Position numbers and translations under genes: made by a program. Positions 32,374 through 41,981 of a stretch of 64,000 bases of DNA are shown one piece after another (position 1 is the stretch's first letter; every line of letters starts with the position of its first letter). The stretch lies in the IMG/VR virus record IMGVR_UViG_3300013006_000023, positions 43,652 to 107,651 of that record. One strand, 5' to 3'. The notes under the pieces are model-generated. The model was not told the origin of the DNA and searched no databases. It was given only the letters and a program-made list of their open reading frames with translations. The stretch is from a virus.

Positions 32374-32967
32374 ATAATTGTAAGTGTAGCTAGCTGGATC
32401 TTTATGTGATGCTACTGGTACTGAAGGTATCTTAATATTCTTGTTTAGCAATTCTCTATCACCCTTGGATAGCTTTTTATTGCCTATGTCGGAAAGCCTT
32501 GTTTGTTGCGGTGTATAGAAAGGAACTTCTTGATTTTCATCTTTAACTCGCTTGGGCTTGATATTGACTCTCTTAGCAGGATCACCTTTCTTAAAAATCT
32601 CTGGAACATCAGGTAAATTGGGGTAACTGCTTCTCACATCTAAAAGTCTGCTTGGCACAGTAACAAAATCCATGTATCTGCCTGGTGCAATTTCTGCTAC
32701 AATATCAACATCTGATTCTGACCCAATGAAACTTGTGTCACCTGCTGCACCCACTGCAGGGTATTTGTTCTTAACTGCAGAGACTCTCAAATTTAGACCG
32801 CCTGTGGCCATCTGTCTGAGTTTTTCTTGTGTATTTGTGCCAGCGTTCATGTACCACTCGTCTTTAAACGCTTTATCTTTGAAAACAACCAAATCACCAG
32901 CTAAAAATCCTGTATTTGAATACCTCTGTAATGCTGATTCAAATAGCTTAGTGAACTTGAGATTCAT
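32359..32967 (-). CDS. Hypothetical late protein, possible virion protein
   Basis: A 202-residue protein: N-terminus KFTKLFESALQRYSNTGFLAGDLVVFKDKAF followed by a Gly/Ala loop region and a long Lys/Pro/Asn-rich C-terminus likely to be disordered. The short helical start followed by GDLVVFK resembles a conserved protein of marine T4-like phages of unknown role. A late box (AATAAATA) lies 6 nt before the ATG. It is the last of the minus-strand late genes in the window; divergent with gp25. Confidence 0.6.
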   Translation of the reverse strand: MNLKFTKLFESALQRYSNTGFLAGDLVVFKDKAFKDEWYMNAGTNTQEKLRQMATGGLNLRVSAVKNKYPAVGAAGDTSFIGSESDVDIVAEIAPGRYMDFVTVPSRLLDVRSSYPNLPDVPEIFKKGDPAKRVNIKPKRVKDENQEVPFYTPQQTRLSDIGNKKLSKGDRELLNKNIKIPSVPVASHKDPASYTYNYLPKS

Positions 32968-32973
32968 TAAAAT

Positions 32974-32981
32974 TATTTATT
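32974..32981 (-). promoter_or_regulatory. Late promoter box (minus strand)
   Basis: AATAAATA, 6 nt before the ATG at 32967. Confidence 0.57.
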
Positions 32982-33022
32982 CTTCTGCGTGCGAGAAATA
33001 GGCTTATAATCGATAAAAACCA

Positions 33023-33030
33023 CATAAATA
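33023..33030 (+). promoter_or_regulatory. Late promoter box of the gp25-gp6 operon
   Basis: CATAAATA, 5 nt before the GTG at 33036. Confidence 0.58.
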
Positions 33031-33035
33031 TATGT

Positions 33036-33518
33036 GTGGCAACTATAAAAATTAATTCCATTAAAGAGGTTAAGCCAGCACATGAAGAGTATCTTTACTC
33101 GGATCTTACTTTGGACATGGAATTTGGATACACAAAAAGTAATGAACTCCTTAAACTCAATGAAGTTAAAGATTTAAAGCTGAGCTATAATTATAATGCC
33201 ATTAAAAATTCTATATTCAATTTATTCAACACATCCAAAGGTCAGAAACCGCTCAATCCCGAATTCGGTCTAAATATAGACAGGTATCTGTTCAATGGGT
33301 TGAGTGAATCAATAGGATATGTAATAGGAAATGATATATTGGACAATATAACCAGATTTGAACCGCGAATCAATGTTATAAATGTGGATGTTGCTGTGGA
33401 TGAGCCAAATTTTCAATATATTATAACCTTGGTAGTGGTAGTACCGAATATTAAGAAGGATAACAGGATTAAATTAGTGGGGACACTAAGTAATTCAGGA
33501 TTTAACTTCACAAATTAA
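33036..33518 (+). CDS. gp25: Baseplate wedge subunit, gp25-like
   Basis: A 160-residue protein of the gp25/lysozyme-like baseplate family that joins wedge to sheath. Typical segments: NSIFNLFNTSKGQKPLNPEFG, LFNGLSESI, and the conserved EPR loop in ITRFEPRINV, then a Val-rich strand pair. GTG start, fixed by the late box. It precedes gp6 by 1 nt, the same order as in T4-like phages. T4 gp25 is 132 residues; the extra length is an N-terminal extension (about 30 residues). Confidence 0.9.
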   Translation: MATIKINSIKEVKPAHEEYLYSDLTLDMEFGYTKSNELLKLNEVKDLKLSYNYNAIKNSIFNLFNTSKGQKPLNPEFGLNIDRYLFNGLSESIGYVIGNDILDNITRFEPRINVINVDVAVDEPNFQYIITLVVVVPNIKKDNRIKLVGTLSNSGFNFTN

Positions 33519-33519
33519 T

Positions 33520-35373
33520 ATGGCAACATTCGAACAATTTCCTTTGCTTAAAAACGAGTATGTAGCTTTTGATGCTACTAGCTTGAAGTCATTAATCACT
33601 ACCAGATTAAACAGCAAGCAGATATTCACAGATCAAAATTTCGAGGGCAGCAATATTTCCTCTGTAATTGACATTGTTGCGTATGCATACAATGTTTTAA
33701 TCTTTTATCTCAATCAAACTGCCTCAGAAAGTACTTTTACCACTGCAGAATTGTACGAAAATATTAATAAAATTGTAAAACTACTAAGCTACAAACCAAT
33801 AGGATCACAAACACCCATATTGCCTTTTCTAGCCACTGGTCAGCCAGCATTGCTTGCAAATATCTATACAATTCCAAGATACAGTTATTTCACTATCAAT
33901 GGCTACAATTATTCATTCAATAACGACATATCTTTCTTCAAGACTACAAATGCTTCAGAAGTATTAACTGATTTACAAGATAATAACTTACTTTATCAAG
34001 GAACGTTCACTGAATACCCCATTTATACTGCAACTGGTGAGCCTTACGAGGTATTAACCATCTCCATAGTAGATAATGATAATAACAATGCTATTATTGA
34101 TCATTTTAATGTGGATGTGTATGTGAAAGATAATGCCACTCCCAATGCTAAATGGGAAAAATGGGCACCAGTGCAGTCGTTGTTCTTGCAACGCTCCAAT
34201 TCCACGTCATATGAAATTAGATTGAATGAAAACGAAAGATACGAGATAAAGTTTGGCAACAACGTCACTGGTAAAAAATTAAATGCTGGTGATCAAGTTG
34301 CCATTTATTATCTAAAGAGTGATGGCAGTAAAGGCGAAGTAGGACCTGGGCTATTAAACAATAACAAATTGTTTTTCTTCAACACGCCAAATTTTGCACA
34401 AGTAAAAATTGATACAACTCCGGAGAATCTTAACATCATAACTGCTCAACAAGCTGCGCTTATTAATTTTACAAATATTGACGGCTCAACCACATACATA
34501 GAAAGAGAGAGTGTGAGCCGCATAAAAGAAAATTCCATCAATACATTCAGAAGTCAATATAGACTCATAACCAGTGATGATTTTATTAGCTATGTTTCTA
34601 AAAATTACAGTAATATTATTTCATCTGTGTATGCAGTCAATAATTGGGACTATATATCTGGTCATTTAAAGTATTACTTTGATTTAGGCATAACTAATCC
34701 AAACAATACAAGTAGAGTATTCTTTAACCAAGTAAAATTTGCTGATTCATGTAATTTTAACAACGTCTACATTTATGCTGTACCCAAATTAGAAAAGTTA
34801 ACATCACTTACATCAAGATCCAATTATTTAAACGCCTCACAGAAGCAGCTATTGTTAAATGACCTGCAGCAAGTCAAACTTACAACATCAGAAGTAATAA
34901 TTAATGACCCTGTGTATGTAGCTGTTGATGTAGGCACTAGCTTCAATAATGAAACCCTTTCACCCGCCATTGCAGACACATCTTTTATTGAAATCTCAAG
35001 AGACATTACTTCAAAAAGAAATCCAGAAGCACTTAAAAAGCTTATAACTAAAATATTTACTGATTATTTTTCTACTCTTAACAATAACTTAGGTGCCACC
35101 ATAAGTCTTACTAACATATCCAATCAAATAAGAGCTCTTGAAGGTGTAACTGATGTGAAGACCAAAAGAATCCAAGGTGAAAATACTATAGAAGTAAATG
35201 GCATTAATTTATTGGTCTATAACCCCGTCTACCCATTCAAAGACATATCAATTATAGCACAAGATACAAAATTACCTTATTTTAAATATCCATACTTAAA
35301 CAACGTCCTTGATTTTGGCAATAAGATAAGAATTGTTACTCCTTCTATACAAACTATAACTAAGGAGTATTAA
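33520..35373 (+). CDS. gp6: Baseplate wedge subunit, gp6-like
   Basis: A 617-residue protein (T4 gp6 is 660). N-terminus with FDATSLKSLITTRLNSKQIFTD and a GSNISSVIDIVAYAYNVL helix are hallmark gp6 segments; the C-terminal half has the baseplate J-like strands and a GATISLTNISNQIRALEGV segment. gp6 dimers form the inner baseplate ring and trigger sheath contraction. It is coupled to gp25 and to the next gene, whose ATG overlaps its stop and has an AAGGAG site. Confidence 0.9.
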   Translation: MATFEQFPLLKNEYVAFDATSLKSLITTRLNSKQIFTDQNFEGSNISSVIDIVAYAYNVLIFYLNQTASESTFTTAELYENINKIVKLLSYKPIGSQTPILPFLATGQPALLANIYTIPRYSYFTINGYNYSFNNDISFFKTTNASEVLTDLQDNNLLYQGTFTEYPIYTATGEPYEVLTISIVDNDNNNAIIDHFNVDVYVKDNATPNAKWEKWAPVQSLFLQRSNSTSYEIRLNENERYEIKFGNNVTGKKLNAGDQVAIYYLKSDGSKGEVGPGLLNNNKLFFFNTPNFAQVKIDTTPENLNIITAQQAALINFTNIDGSTTYIERESVSRIKENSINTFRSQYRLITSDDFISYVSKNYSNIISSVYAVNNWDYISGHLKYYFDLGITNPNNTSRVFFNQVKFADSCNFNNVYIYAVPKLEKLTSLTSRSNYLNASQKQLLLNDLQQVKLTTSEVIINDPVYVAVDVGTSFNNETLSPAIADTSFIEISRDITSKRNPEALKKLITKIFTDYFSTLNNNLGATISLTNISNQIRALEGVTDVKTKRIQGENTIEVNGINLLVYNPVYPFKDISIIAQDTKLPYFKYPYLNNVLDFGNKIRIVTPSIQTITKEY

Positions 35374-38300
35374 TGGCTAATACTACCCCGCAGTTCATAA
35401 ATTATTCATATATATATTTTGATGTAAAGGATTATTCAAACAACAGAACATTATCATCCTACACACTTGAAAATACACCACTTGTCTTTATACCCAATTT
35501 AACCTCTTCTGCCTTACTTACTGCATCAGACGCCATATCAAACAAGTACGTGCAATGGAATTTCGGTGATGGAACGTTTTCAAACGATTTAACTGCAACT
35601 CATAGATACAAATGGCCAGGGATATACAAACCTATACTGACTGTTTATAACAGGCAAGGTGTACCATATGATTCAAGCTATCAACCCCTCATTGAAATCA
35701 AAGATTTTGTACCTGATGCACTTATTTTTAGAGACAGCGATAAATTCTTTCTGAATACTCTTGCTGGTAAGCTTACTGAACCTATTGATCTGTATAGATA
35801 TAATAGTTGGCAGTCATATCCTGCATTGAGCTCTGAGGGATACACCATTAATTTGTATGCTTCAGGTGCACTTGGTGAATATCTTGATTTAGATAGATAT
35901 AATAATGATAAATGGGGCCATTTAAGAAAAACTAGCAGATTTTATATTAAAAATGAATACAACGGCAATGAAGAATATACAGTTGTTGACAGTTTGTGTA
36001 CTAATAGCGTGGAGATATACACAGTCGTTGATGGTGGTATCTTAACAATATGCAGCATGGACACACCCAACAGTGTTTTTGCAGGCACTTCTGGGCAAAA
36101 GTCAATTTACTATGCAGACGATTATGTAAAAAATTTCTCAACAAGAAACGCTCCTATCTTCATATTCGCAAATTTTGATAGTTCCAAATTTAGTGACAGC
36201 TTTACTATTAAAAATGATGCTTATCGTAGCATAAGGTACATGCCTATTGGATATCAAAATCTTAAACCAGCCATATTTCCATTTACTAAAATAAGATTTA
36301 ATCCAGCTGATAAACTATCAATTTCAACAACAGGCATAGACGGGGAAGGTACACTGTCTACAACAGTATTTGATATTCCAAAATTGAGCTGGTCGAAAAC
36401 CCAAATTCCATTTGTTATAAAACTTAAAGACAATGAAAATTTTACTACCAAAACATACCAAGAGCTAGATTCGTCCACTATTCATCCAAATCTTTCCAAT
36501 GTTCAATACTTTAACCTGCAGCTTGCGTTACTGGAGCAAACTGACAACGGGGTTCGCCCCATAACTGCAGTTAAATTTTATGACGACTTTGGTTCTGATA
36601 TTCCTAAATCTATAGGCGGGTTTTATAAAGGGTATTTTGTGGCTGATACCACAAGTAACAATTGCTTTCTGAGTGCATCAATGGTTATTAGAGATGTTCC
36701 AAACATGTTTCTTGATACCATATTTGGATGGATTGCGTTGCCACAATTCAACAAATTGCAAAGGTACTTCAAACAAGAAATATATAGCTATTGCACCGGT
36801 CTATTAACATTAAATTTATCTGCGGAATCCATCAAGTACGACAGCAGGAGCAATAGAAATGTCTACTCCATACAAGTAATACCTTCAGGCTCTGACTATA
36901 CAAAAGATTTTCAAACTTGGTTTGCTGATGGCTCCAGAGATACACTATTTAAATTTGATGTGAATGGCAATATGTTATCTTCATTTAGCCTTTCCTCTTA
37001 CCCACTATCTACTACCTCTGGAATTACTTATATAGATCTAAGATCGCCACAAATAAGTAGTGCTGCCCCTGGAAGTTTGGCATTAGACGCAAGAAATGAT
37101 CTTTGGATGACACTTTTTGATAGTGTATCAGTATTAAAATTAGATTGCAATACAGGTGTTATTAAATCTGTAGCTTATCCTGCAAACAGTAACATTGTAT
37201 ATCTATTGAGCTCCGACTACAACTTGCCACAATTAAGTGGTTTTGCAGGTGAGAATTTATTCTTACCCTCCAGCGTGGATACTGACGTAGATAATAACAT
37301 TTGGGTAACATACACCCATCCAGCTTCCAACTTCCTCATAAAGTACGATACATATGGCCAGCTATTAACTACAATTCTATTTCCAAAAGTAATAAGCCCT
37401 GTGGAGGTGGTTATTGACAGAGATAATAATGCATGGTTGACTGCTTATAATTTAATTAGTGGATACAGGTTAGATCAAAGAGATGATTTTCTCTATAAAT
37501 TCAATAACAAAGGCGAATTGCTCTCAGGCTATCCAATCAAAGGGTTTAAGAATATTGGAAATCTCACAATTGATACGCTACAGAATGCCATTGTGTTTGA
37601 AAACCAACAAACCGTTACAAAAATAAACAAGAACACTTTACAAAAAACATATTTTAAAGCAGGTAGTGCCAATCAAACCACATACATAGGCAGCGCTGGG
37701 GGCATTGCATGTGACACAGGGGATTTTGTCTGGGTAATTAATAACTTTGATAAGAGATTATATTTTATTGATTCATACCAAGAGCCTGCTGATGCTTATA
37801 ATAATATGTCTTGGGTGACGCTTGAATACCCACCTGAAAGTGTGGAGAATGTATTAAGCTCTTTTCAAATGAAACAATTTCAAGCTTATGGTGATTGGTT
37901 GGGTCAAAGATGGTCAAACAAATATGCTGTAAAATCATCTCTTGAAAGAGCCATTACAGGCAGCAGTAATTCTTTTAAAATATTGCCTTATACTGGTGAG
38001 TATAATGTGTATAAAGTTAATGAAGATTTTAATGCTGAAGGGTTCTATTATTCATTAGCTTATAATGATCTGTTAAGTGAATGTAATAAATTTTTTAAAT
38101 CATTCTTGGGCACAATAGTTGGTGGTGTGACTGCTCAGCCCTATGAACTTGGAAAAACAATTTACGAAAAAATTGCTAATTTTGTTAGCAATAAAAGCGA
38201 CATTGATCTTGTCAATCTTGACTCTCTCTTGAGCATGTGCAATGAATTGTCTGTACAATTTGAACAATATAATTATCCATTTCCTCCTCAGATTGAAAGG

Positions 38301-38840
38301 CTAGTCAACTTATTATCCATTAAGCATAAAAAGCTATGGGGAGATAAAAATAAATATGACTTAAACTTTGATAATAAATTAGGTTCATATCCCATCTCCA
38401 AAGCCACCAATTTAGGCGATGAATTATCTGTACTTACAAGTGTAGTTACTGCTTATACTCCGGTAGTAGCATATGAAATATTCTCAAATACCTACACAGT
38501 TGTGAACAGAACACTCATTCCTGGTCTTAATATCAACGAGACTGCACCTCTATCAACATTTAACTACAATTGGGCATGGGGGCTGGTCTTGCCAGCAGCA
38601 GTATCTGGTGTGAAGATTAAAGATTATTATAAATTTTACAAGTATGTTGAAAAATATAATGATGGTGTGTATGATAATATCATAGATTGGAATAACCCAC
38701 ATACAACTTTAAGCTATTCTAACAGCAGCTTTAATGAATGGTCCAAGATCAATGGCATAATGGAAAATGTATTAAGCTATGAACTAACAAAAGGGCTTAG
38801 ATTGATATTAAGCGCTAGCGACCTGGTATATAACAATTAA
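35373..38840 (+). CDS. Large baseplate wedge protein with PKD and NHL-type propeller domains (gp7 position)
   Basis: A 1155-residue protein in the gp7 position (directly after gp6). A PKD domain with the WNFGDGTF signature is at residues 62-69 and its HRYKWPGIY strand follows. Residues about 565-830 hold repeats of the type LDARNDLWMTLF / VDNNIWVTYTH / DRDNNAWLTAYN, which read as an NHL or SMP30-like beta-propeller. The C-terminal 300 residues are helical and wedge-like. T4 gp7 (1032 residues) has no such propeller, so a receptor- or fibre-binding domain seems to have been inserted. AAGGAG site 5 nt before the ATG. Confidence 0.65.
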   Translation: MANTTPQFINYSYIYFDVKDYSNNRTLSSYTLENTPLVFIPNLTSSALLTASDAISNKYVQWNFGDGTFSNDLTATHRYKWPGIYKPILTVYNRQGVPYDSSYQPLIEIKDFVPDALIFRDSDKFFLNTLAGKLTEPIDLYRYNSWQSYPALSSEGYTINLYASGALGEYLDLDRYNNDKWGHLRKTSRFYIKNEYNGNEEYTVVDSLCTNSVEIYTVVDGGILTICSMDTPNSVFAGTSGQKSIYYADDYVKNFSTRNAPIFIFANFDSSKFSDSFTIKNDAYRSIRYMPIGYQNLKPAIFPFTKIRFNPADKLSISTTGIDGEGTLSTTVFDIPKLSWSKTQIPFVIKLKDNENFTTKTYQELDSSTIHPNLSNVQYFNLQLALLEQTDNGVRPITAVKFYDDFGSDIPKSIGGFYKGYFVADTTSNNCFLSASMVIRDVPNMFLDTIFGWIALPQFNKLQRYFKQEIYSYCTGLLTLNLSAESIKYDSRSNRNVYSIQVIPSGSDYTKDFQTWFADGSRDTLFKFDVNGNMLSSFSLSSYPLSTTSGITYIDLRSPQISSAAPGSLALDARNDLWMTLFDSVSVLKLDCNTGVIKSVAYPANSNIVYLLSSDYNLPQLSGFAGENLFLPSSVDTDVDNNIWVTYTHPASNFLIKYDTYGQLLTTILFPKVISPVEVVIDRDNNAWLTAYNLISGYRLDQRDDFLYKFNNKGELLSGYPIKGFKNIGNLTIDTLQNAIVFENQQTVTKINKNTLQKTYFKAGSANQTTYIGSAGGIACDTGDFVWVINNFDKRLYFIDSYQEPADAYNNMSWVTLEYPPESVENVLSSFQMKQFQAYGDWLGQRWSNKYAVKSSLERAITGSSNSFKILPYTGEYNVYKVNEDFNAEGFYYSLAYNDLLSECNKFFKSFLGTIVGGVTAQPYELGKTIYEKIANFVSNKSDIDLVNLDSLLSMCNELSVQFEQYNYPFPPQIERLVNLLSIKHKKLWGDKNKYDLNFDNKLGSYPISKATNLGDELSVLTSVVTAYTPVVAYEIFSNTYTVVNRTLIPGLNINETAPLSTFNYNWAWGLVLPAAVSGVKIKDYYKFYKYVEKYNDGVYDNIIDWNNPHTTLSYSNSSFNEWSKINGIMENVLSYELTKGLRLILSASDLVYNN

Positions 38841-38843
38841 ATA
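38836..38843 (+). promoter_or_regulatory. Late promoter box
   Basis: ATTAAATA, 5 nt before the ATG at 38849. Confidence 0.57.
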
Positions 38844-38848
38844 ATTAG

Positions 38849-41800
38849 ATGCCCGATAATTTTAATTATTTTGACGAAAAAATAAAAGATGTATCGATAA
38901 CGTCGACTAATCCAGTAGATAATCCTGTGGATTCAGGTGCACCCCTCACTTTTAATGAATGGTTACAGTACAATAGCAGCTTATATACAAATGCCGAAGA
39001 ATTTCTATCACGATACCAGTCTTATCTCAACAATTGGTACCAAAAAAAGAATTTATCAGTAGAAGAGCAAACCATCTCATCCAGAGATCTATACACGCAA
39101 CTCATCAGTGAAATAGTTATTAACTACAGCTCTTCAGAAGAAAAGAGATTCTTAAAGAACATTGATATTAATAATAATAGAGATTTAGCCATAGCTATCC
39201 CCTTCTTTTCAACAAAAATTAAAGAAATATGCTTATATTACAGTACTTTACGCGATGAAGTAAATTCAGCCAACATTAAATTCAATTTGAGAGGATCAGA
39301 TCTTGGATTAGAGAAATTAATTTACAATGAAGTGTCAAAAAGTCTTGAAAATGAAGACTTGGTTGACCTCATATCCACTCTTGGTTTATCATTAAGTGAG
39401 GTAAGAAACAATCTTGTGGTAGAAGTTGGTGATTTGTACGACACATACAGCAATTATCTTGATGTGAGTCCTGACAAACAGCCATCTGATTACAATTTAA
39501 CGCCAGAAGACGACAGAAGTAAATATTTTTCTTTAAACCAATATGATATTAATAGCGATGTTTTCATTAACCTAAACTCTGCAATAGTAACAGCCATCAC
39601 AGGCTATCCTTTTTATCTAATAGAGTTGGGTACTAATAATTTCTCCATCACTCCTAATGTATCACCACAAGATCTAATTTACTTGAAAGATAGTGATTTC
39701 ATTAACACTATCAATACAAATAACAAAGACAATTTAAATCTAAATCTCGATAAACTACTCACACCCAAGTTCATGGGCACAAGTTATTATTTTCTTTCAA
39801 CAGGAACAACACAAACAAATTATGTCACTGGTTTACTTTTTGATGCAAAGAACAAATTTGCAAATTATTTGAACAAAAGATATCCAACAGTTGCAGCAGT
39901 GGCAAGTGACAGCTTTTTAAAAACCGGCAAAGAAATTGGTTTGTTTTTTAAACCTGATAAACTAGGGTTAACCACTTTTGTTTCCAAAGATTTTAATGCT
40001 CAAGTAAATGCAGCTGCGTTAAGTGCCAATACACTTTATGTTTTTCCAGACCCTAGTGAATACGGCAATGTAAGCGGTCTAACAAAAGAAAATTTTAGTT
40101 CACCTTTAATCTTTAATGAAAACAACTATGATTTAAAAATTGATTTCTCCAATCAATACAGATTTGGTGAAGCTGACAGCAATCCATACTATCAAACGTT
40201 CAGAGGGTACCAAAGCAGAGAGCAAAGCCTGCAAGATGCACCTCAAGGCATATCAAGATATGTGGACAGTCAAGAGTTCTTTGCCGGTGATCTCAAGAAA
40301 GTCTGGGCAAACAAAGATACCTTCCCCTTGTTTCCTATTACCCGATACCCTCTTGATGAAAGGATAGATGCGTTAGTCTCTATCAATAAAACTTTGGTCA
40401 ACTATAAGAGCGATATATTTGGCAACGAGTATAGTGTATACAAAAATTCTCATCCAAGCAGGCTCATAGACGATTTGGTGAAGTATCTTTTGAATAGAGT
40501 TAAAGAACGCATTTATTATTGCTTGCTTGTAAATGGGCATTTTTATTATGACAGTGTTTCCGGCTTCAATTTTAACTATGCAGTACAAGATGTTGCAAAA
40601 GGATACTCTGGCATAATCTTAAAAACCACAACCAACATTCCTCCTGGTTCAGGATACTGGCTTCAAGGTGGTACATTTGCAACATCCACCTCTGCCTACA
40701 ATCAAGGGCCTCCACAGTTTTATCTCTCAGGCGCACCTACTCCATTGGCATCATACAGGTTTTTACCAGAAAAGTTTTGCCCCAGCTACATAGAAAAAGA
40801 CTTTGAATGCTTCATAGCTGATGGTGTAACATTTACTGGAAAAAATGGTGAAATATTTGATGATTATTCTTCAGACAGATCCAGCTTCAATGAAGACTCT
40901 AATGTGTATTACAATACATTGTATGATGCAGGCATGAACCCTGCAGGCCCTAGAGGCAGAGCTAATACTGTGAATCCTGGCATCTTCAACTACAACCCAC
41001 CACAATCTGCGTATTCCACTCTGGATAATTATCTGTATCTGTACAGAGGCATACCCATTTGTTCCACAGTATTTCAACTGCCTTCTTATACTGAAAATAA
41101 TAATTTCTTAAATTACAAATTACCCAATCGAGACACCAAAGCACTTACAGAAGCTTTTTCCATGAAAAAGAGAAGAAGCGTGTATGAGCTCAAGTATGTG
41201 GACTTAGGTGAAATATATTTCAGAAGCTCCAATTCTGATACTATTGCTCCTGCTTCAGCAGCATTGAGCAGCGTATTTATAAAATATGACACCTTCATTC
41301 AGAACGAAATATACAATAACTCTGTTGGATTGGATGTTTATTATGATGTGCTGCAGATTGACACAGTAAACTACACAATTTTTGATAAGCTTAAATTTAA
41401 TTATGAAACTAATCAAATAATAGGATCCACAAGAAGCGATGTATACTTTAAGGCTGGAGACAGCAATTTGGAAAAGATATCAACTGTGTGGTTCAATGAA
41501 GTGGAGAATGCATTAATAATTTGCAAGACTGTTCTGTTTCCCGAATTAAGTGCCACAAACAGCAAGATTTTATATCCAGAAATCTATAGTATTGATCTGC
41601 GCACTCTCAACTTCACCCAATTGTATCCATTTGCCAAGAGAGACAATTTAACAATGAATGATGTGGCTAGCTTCACTCTGTCCTCATTGAATGTTAACAT
41701 AGTTTCCATAGACAAACCTCTGTTAAGTTACAGCAGTGAGACTGAAACGTACAGCATTACGTATTTGGGCAGAGACATGTCAGGTGTGATGTATATTTTT

Positions 41801-41977
41801 AAAACGTATTTCAGATACATAAATGGCAAAATAGCAAACATATATTCTGGTGTTTACGATTTGAGAACCAATGCATCCAGCATTAATATAGGCGATGAGC
41901 TCACTGGTTACAGTACAGACAACATACTTGGCACAGGCAATATAAATTATGCTGATGATGCATTAATAATGGGATAA
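38849..41977 (+). CDS. Large baseplate/tail structural protein
   Basis: A 1042-residue protein. Its N-terminal 220 residues are helical (LTFNEWLQYNSSLY, YLNNWYQKKNL, AIPFFSTKIKEICLYYSTLRD) in a pattern shared by large structural proteins of marine myoviruses. The middle is Asn/Tyr-rich, and the C-terminal half is beta-rich. Located between the gp7-position protein and the fibre locus, it is likely a peripheral wedge protein that connects fibres. No enzyme motif or named family can be assigned. Confidence 0.55.
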   Translation: MPDNFNYFDEKIKDVSITSTNPVDNPVDSGAPLTFNEWLQYNSSLYTNAEEFLSRYQSYLNNWYQKKNLSVEEQTISSRDLYTQLISEIVINYSSSEEKRFLKNIDINNNRDLAIAIPFFSTKIKEICLYYSTLRDEVNSANIKFNLRGSDLGLEKLIYNEVSKSLENEDLVDLISTLGLSLSEVRNNLVVEVGDLYDTYSNYLDVSPDKQPSDYNLTPEDDRSKYFSLNQYDINSDVFINLNSAIVTAITGYPFYLIELGTNNFSITPNVSPQDLIYLKDSDFINTINTNNKDNLNLNLDKLLTPKFMGTSYYFLSTGTTQTNYVTGLLFDAKNKFANYLNKRYPTVAAVASDSFLKTGKEIGLFFKPDKLGLTTFVSKDFNAQVNAAALSANTLYVFPDPSEYGNVSGLTKENFSSPLIFNENNYDLKIDFSNQYRFGEADSNPYYQTFRGYQSREQSLQDAPQGISRYVDSQEFFAGDLKKVWANKDTFPLFPITRYPLDERIDALVSINKTLVNYKSDIFGNEYSVYKNSHPSRLIDDLVKYLLNRVKERIYYCLLVNGHFYYDSVSGFNFNYAVQDVAKGYSGIILKTTTNIPPGSGYWLQGGTFATSTSAYNQGPPQFYLSGAPTPLASYRFLPEKFCPSYIEKDFECFIADGVTFTGKNGEIFDDYSSDRSSFNEDSNVYYNTLYDAGMNPAGPRGRANTVNPGIFNYNPPQSAYSTLDNYLYLYRGIPICSTVFQLPSYTENNNFLNYKLPNRDTKALTEAFSMKKRRSVYELKYVDLGEIYFRSSNSDTIAPASAALSSVFIKYDTFIQNEIYNNSVGLDVYYDVLQIDTVNYTIFDKLKFNYETNQIIGSTRSDVYFKAGDSNLEKISTVWFNEVENALIICKTVLFPELSATNSKILYPEIYSIDLRTLNFTQLYPFAKRDNLTMNDVASFTLSSLNVNIVSIDKPLLSYSSETETYSITYLGRDMSGVMYIFKTYFRYINGKIANIYSGVYDLRTNASSINIGDELTGYSTDNILGTGNINYADDALIMG

Positions 41978-41981
41978 CAAC

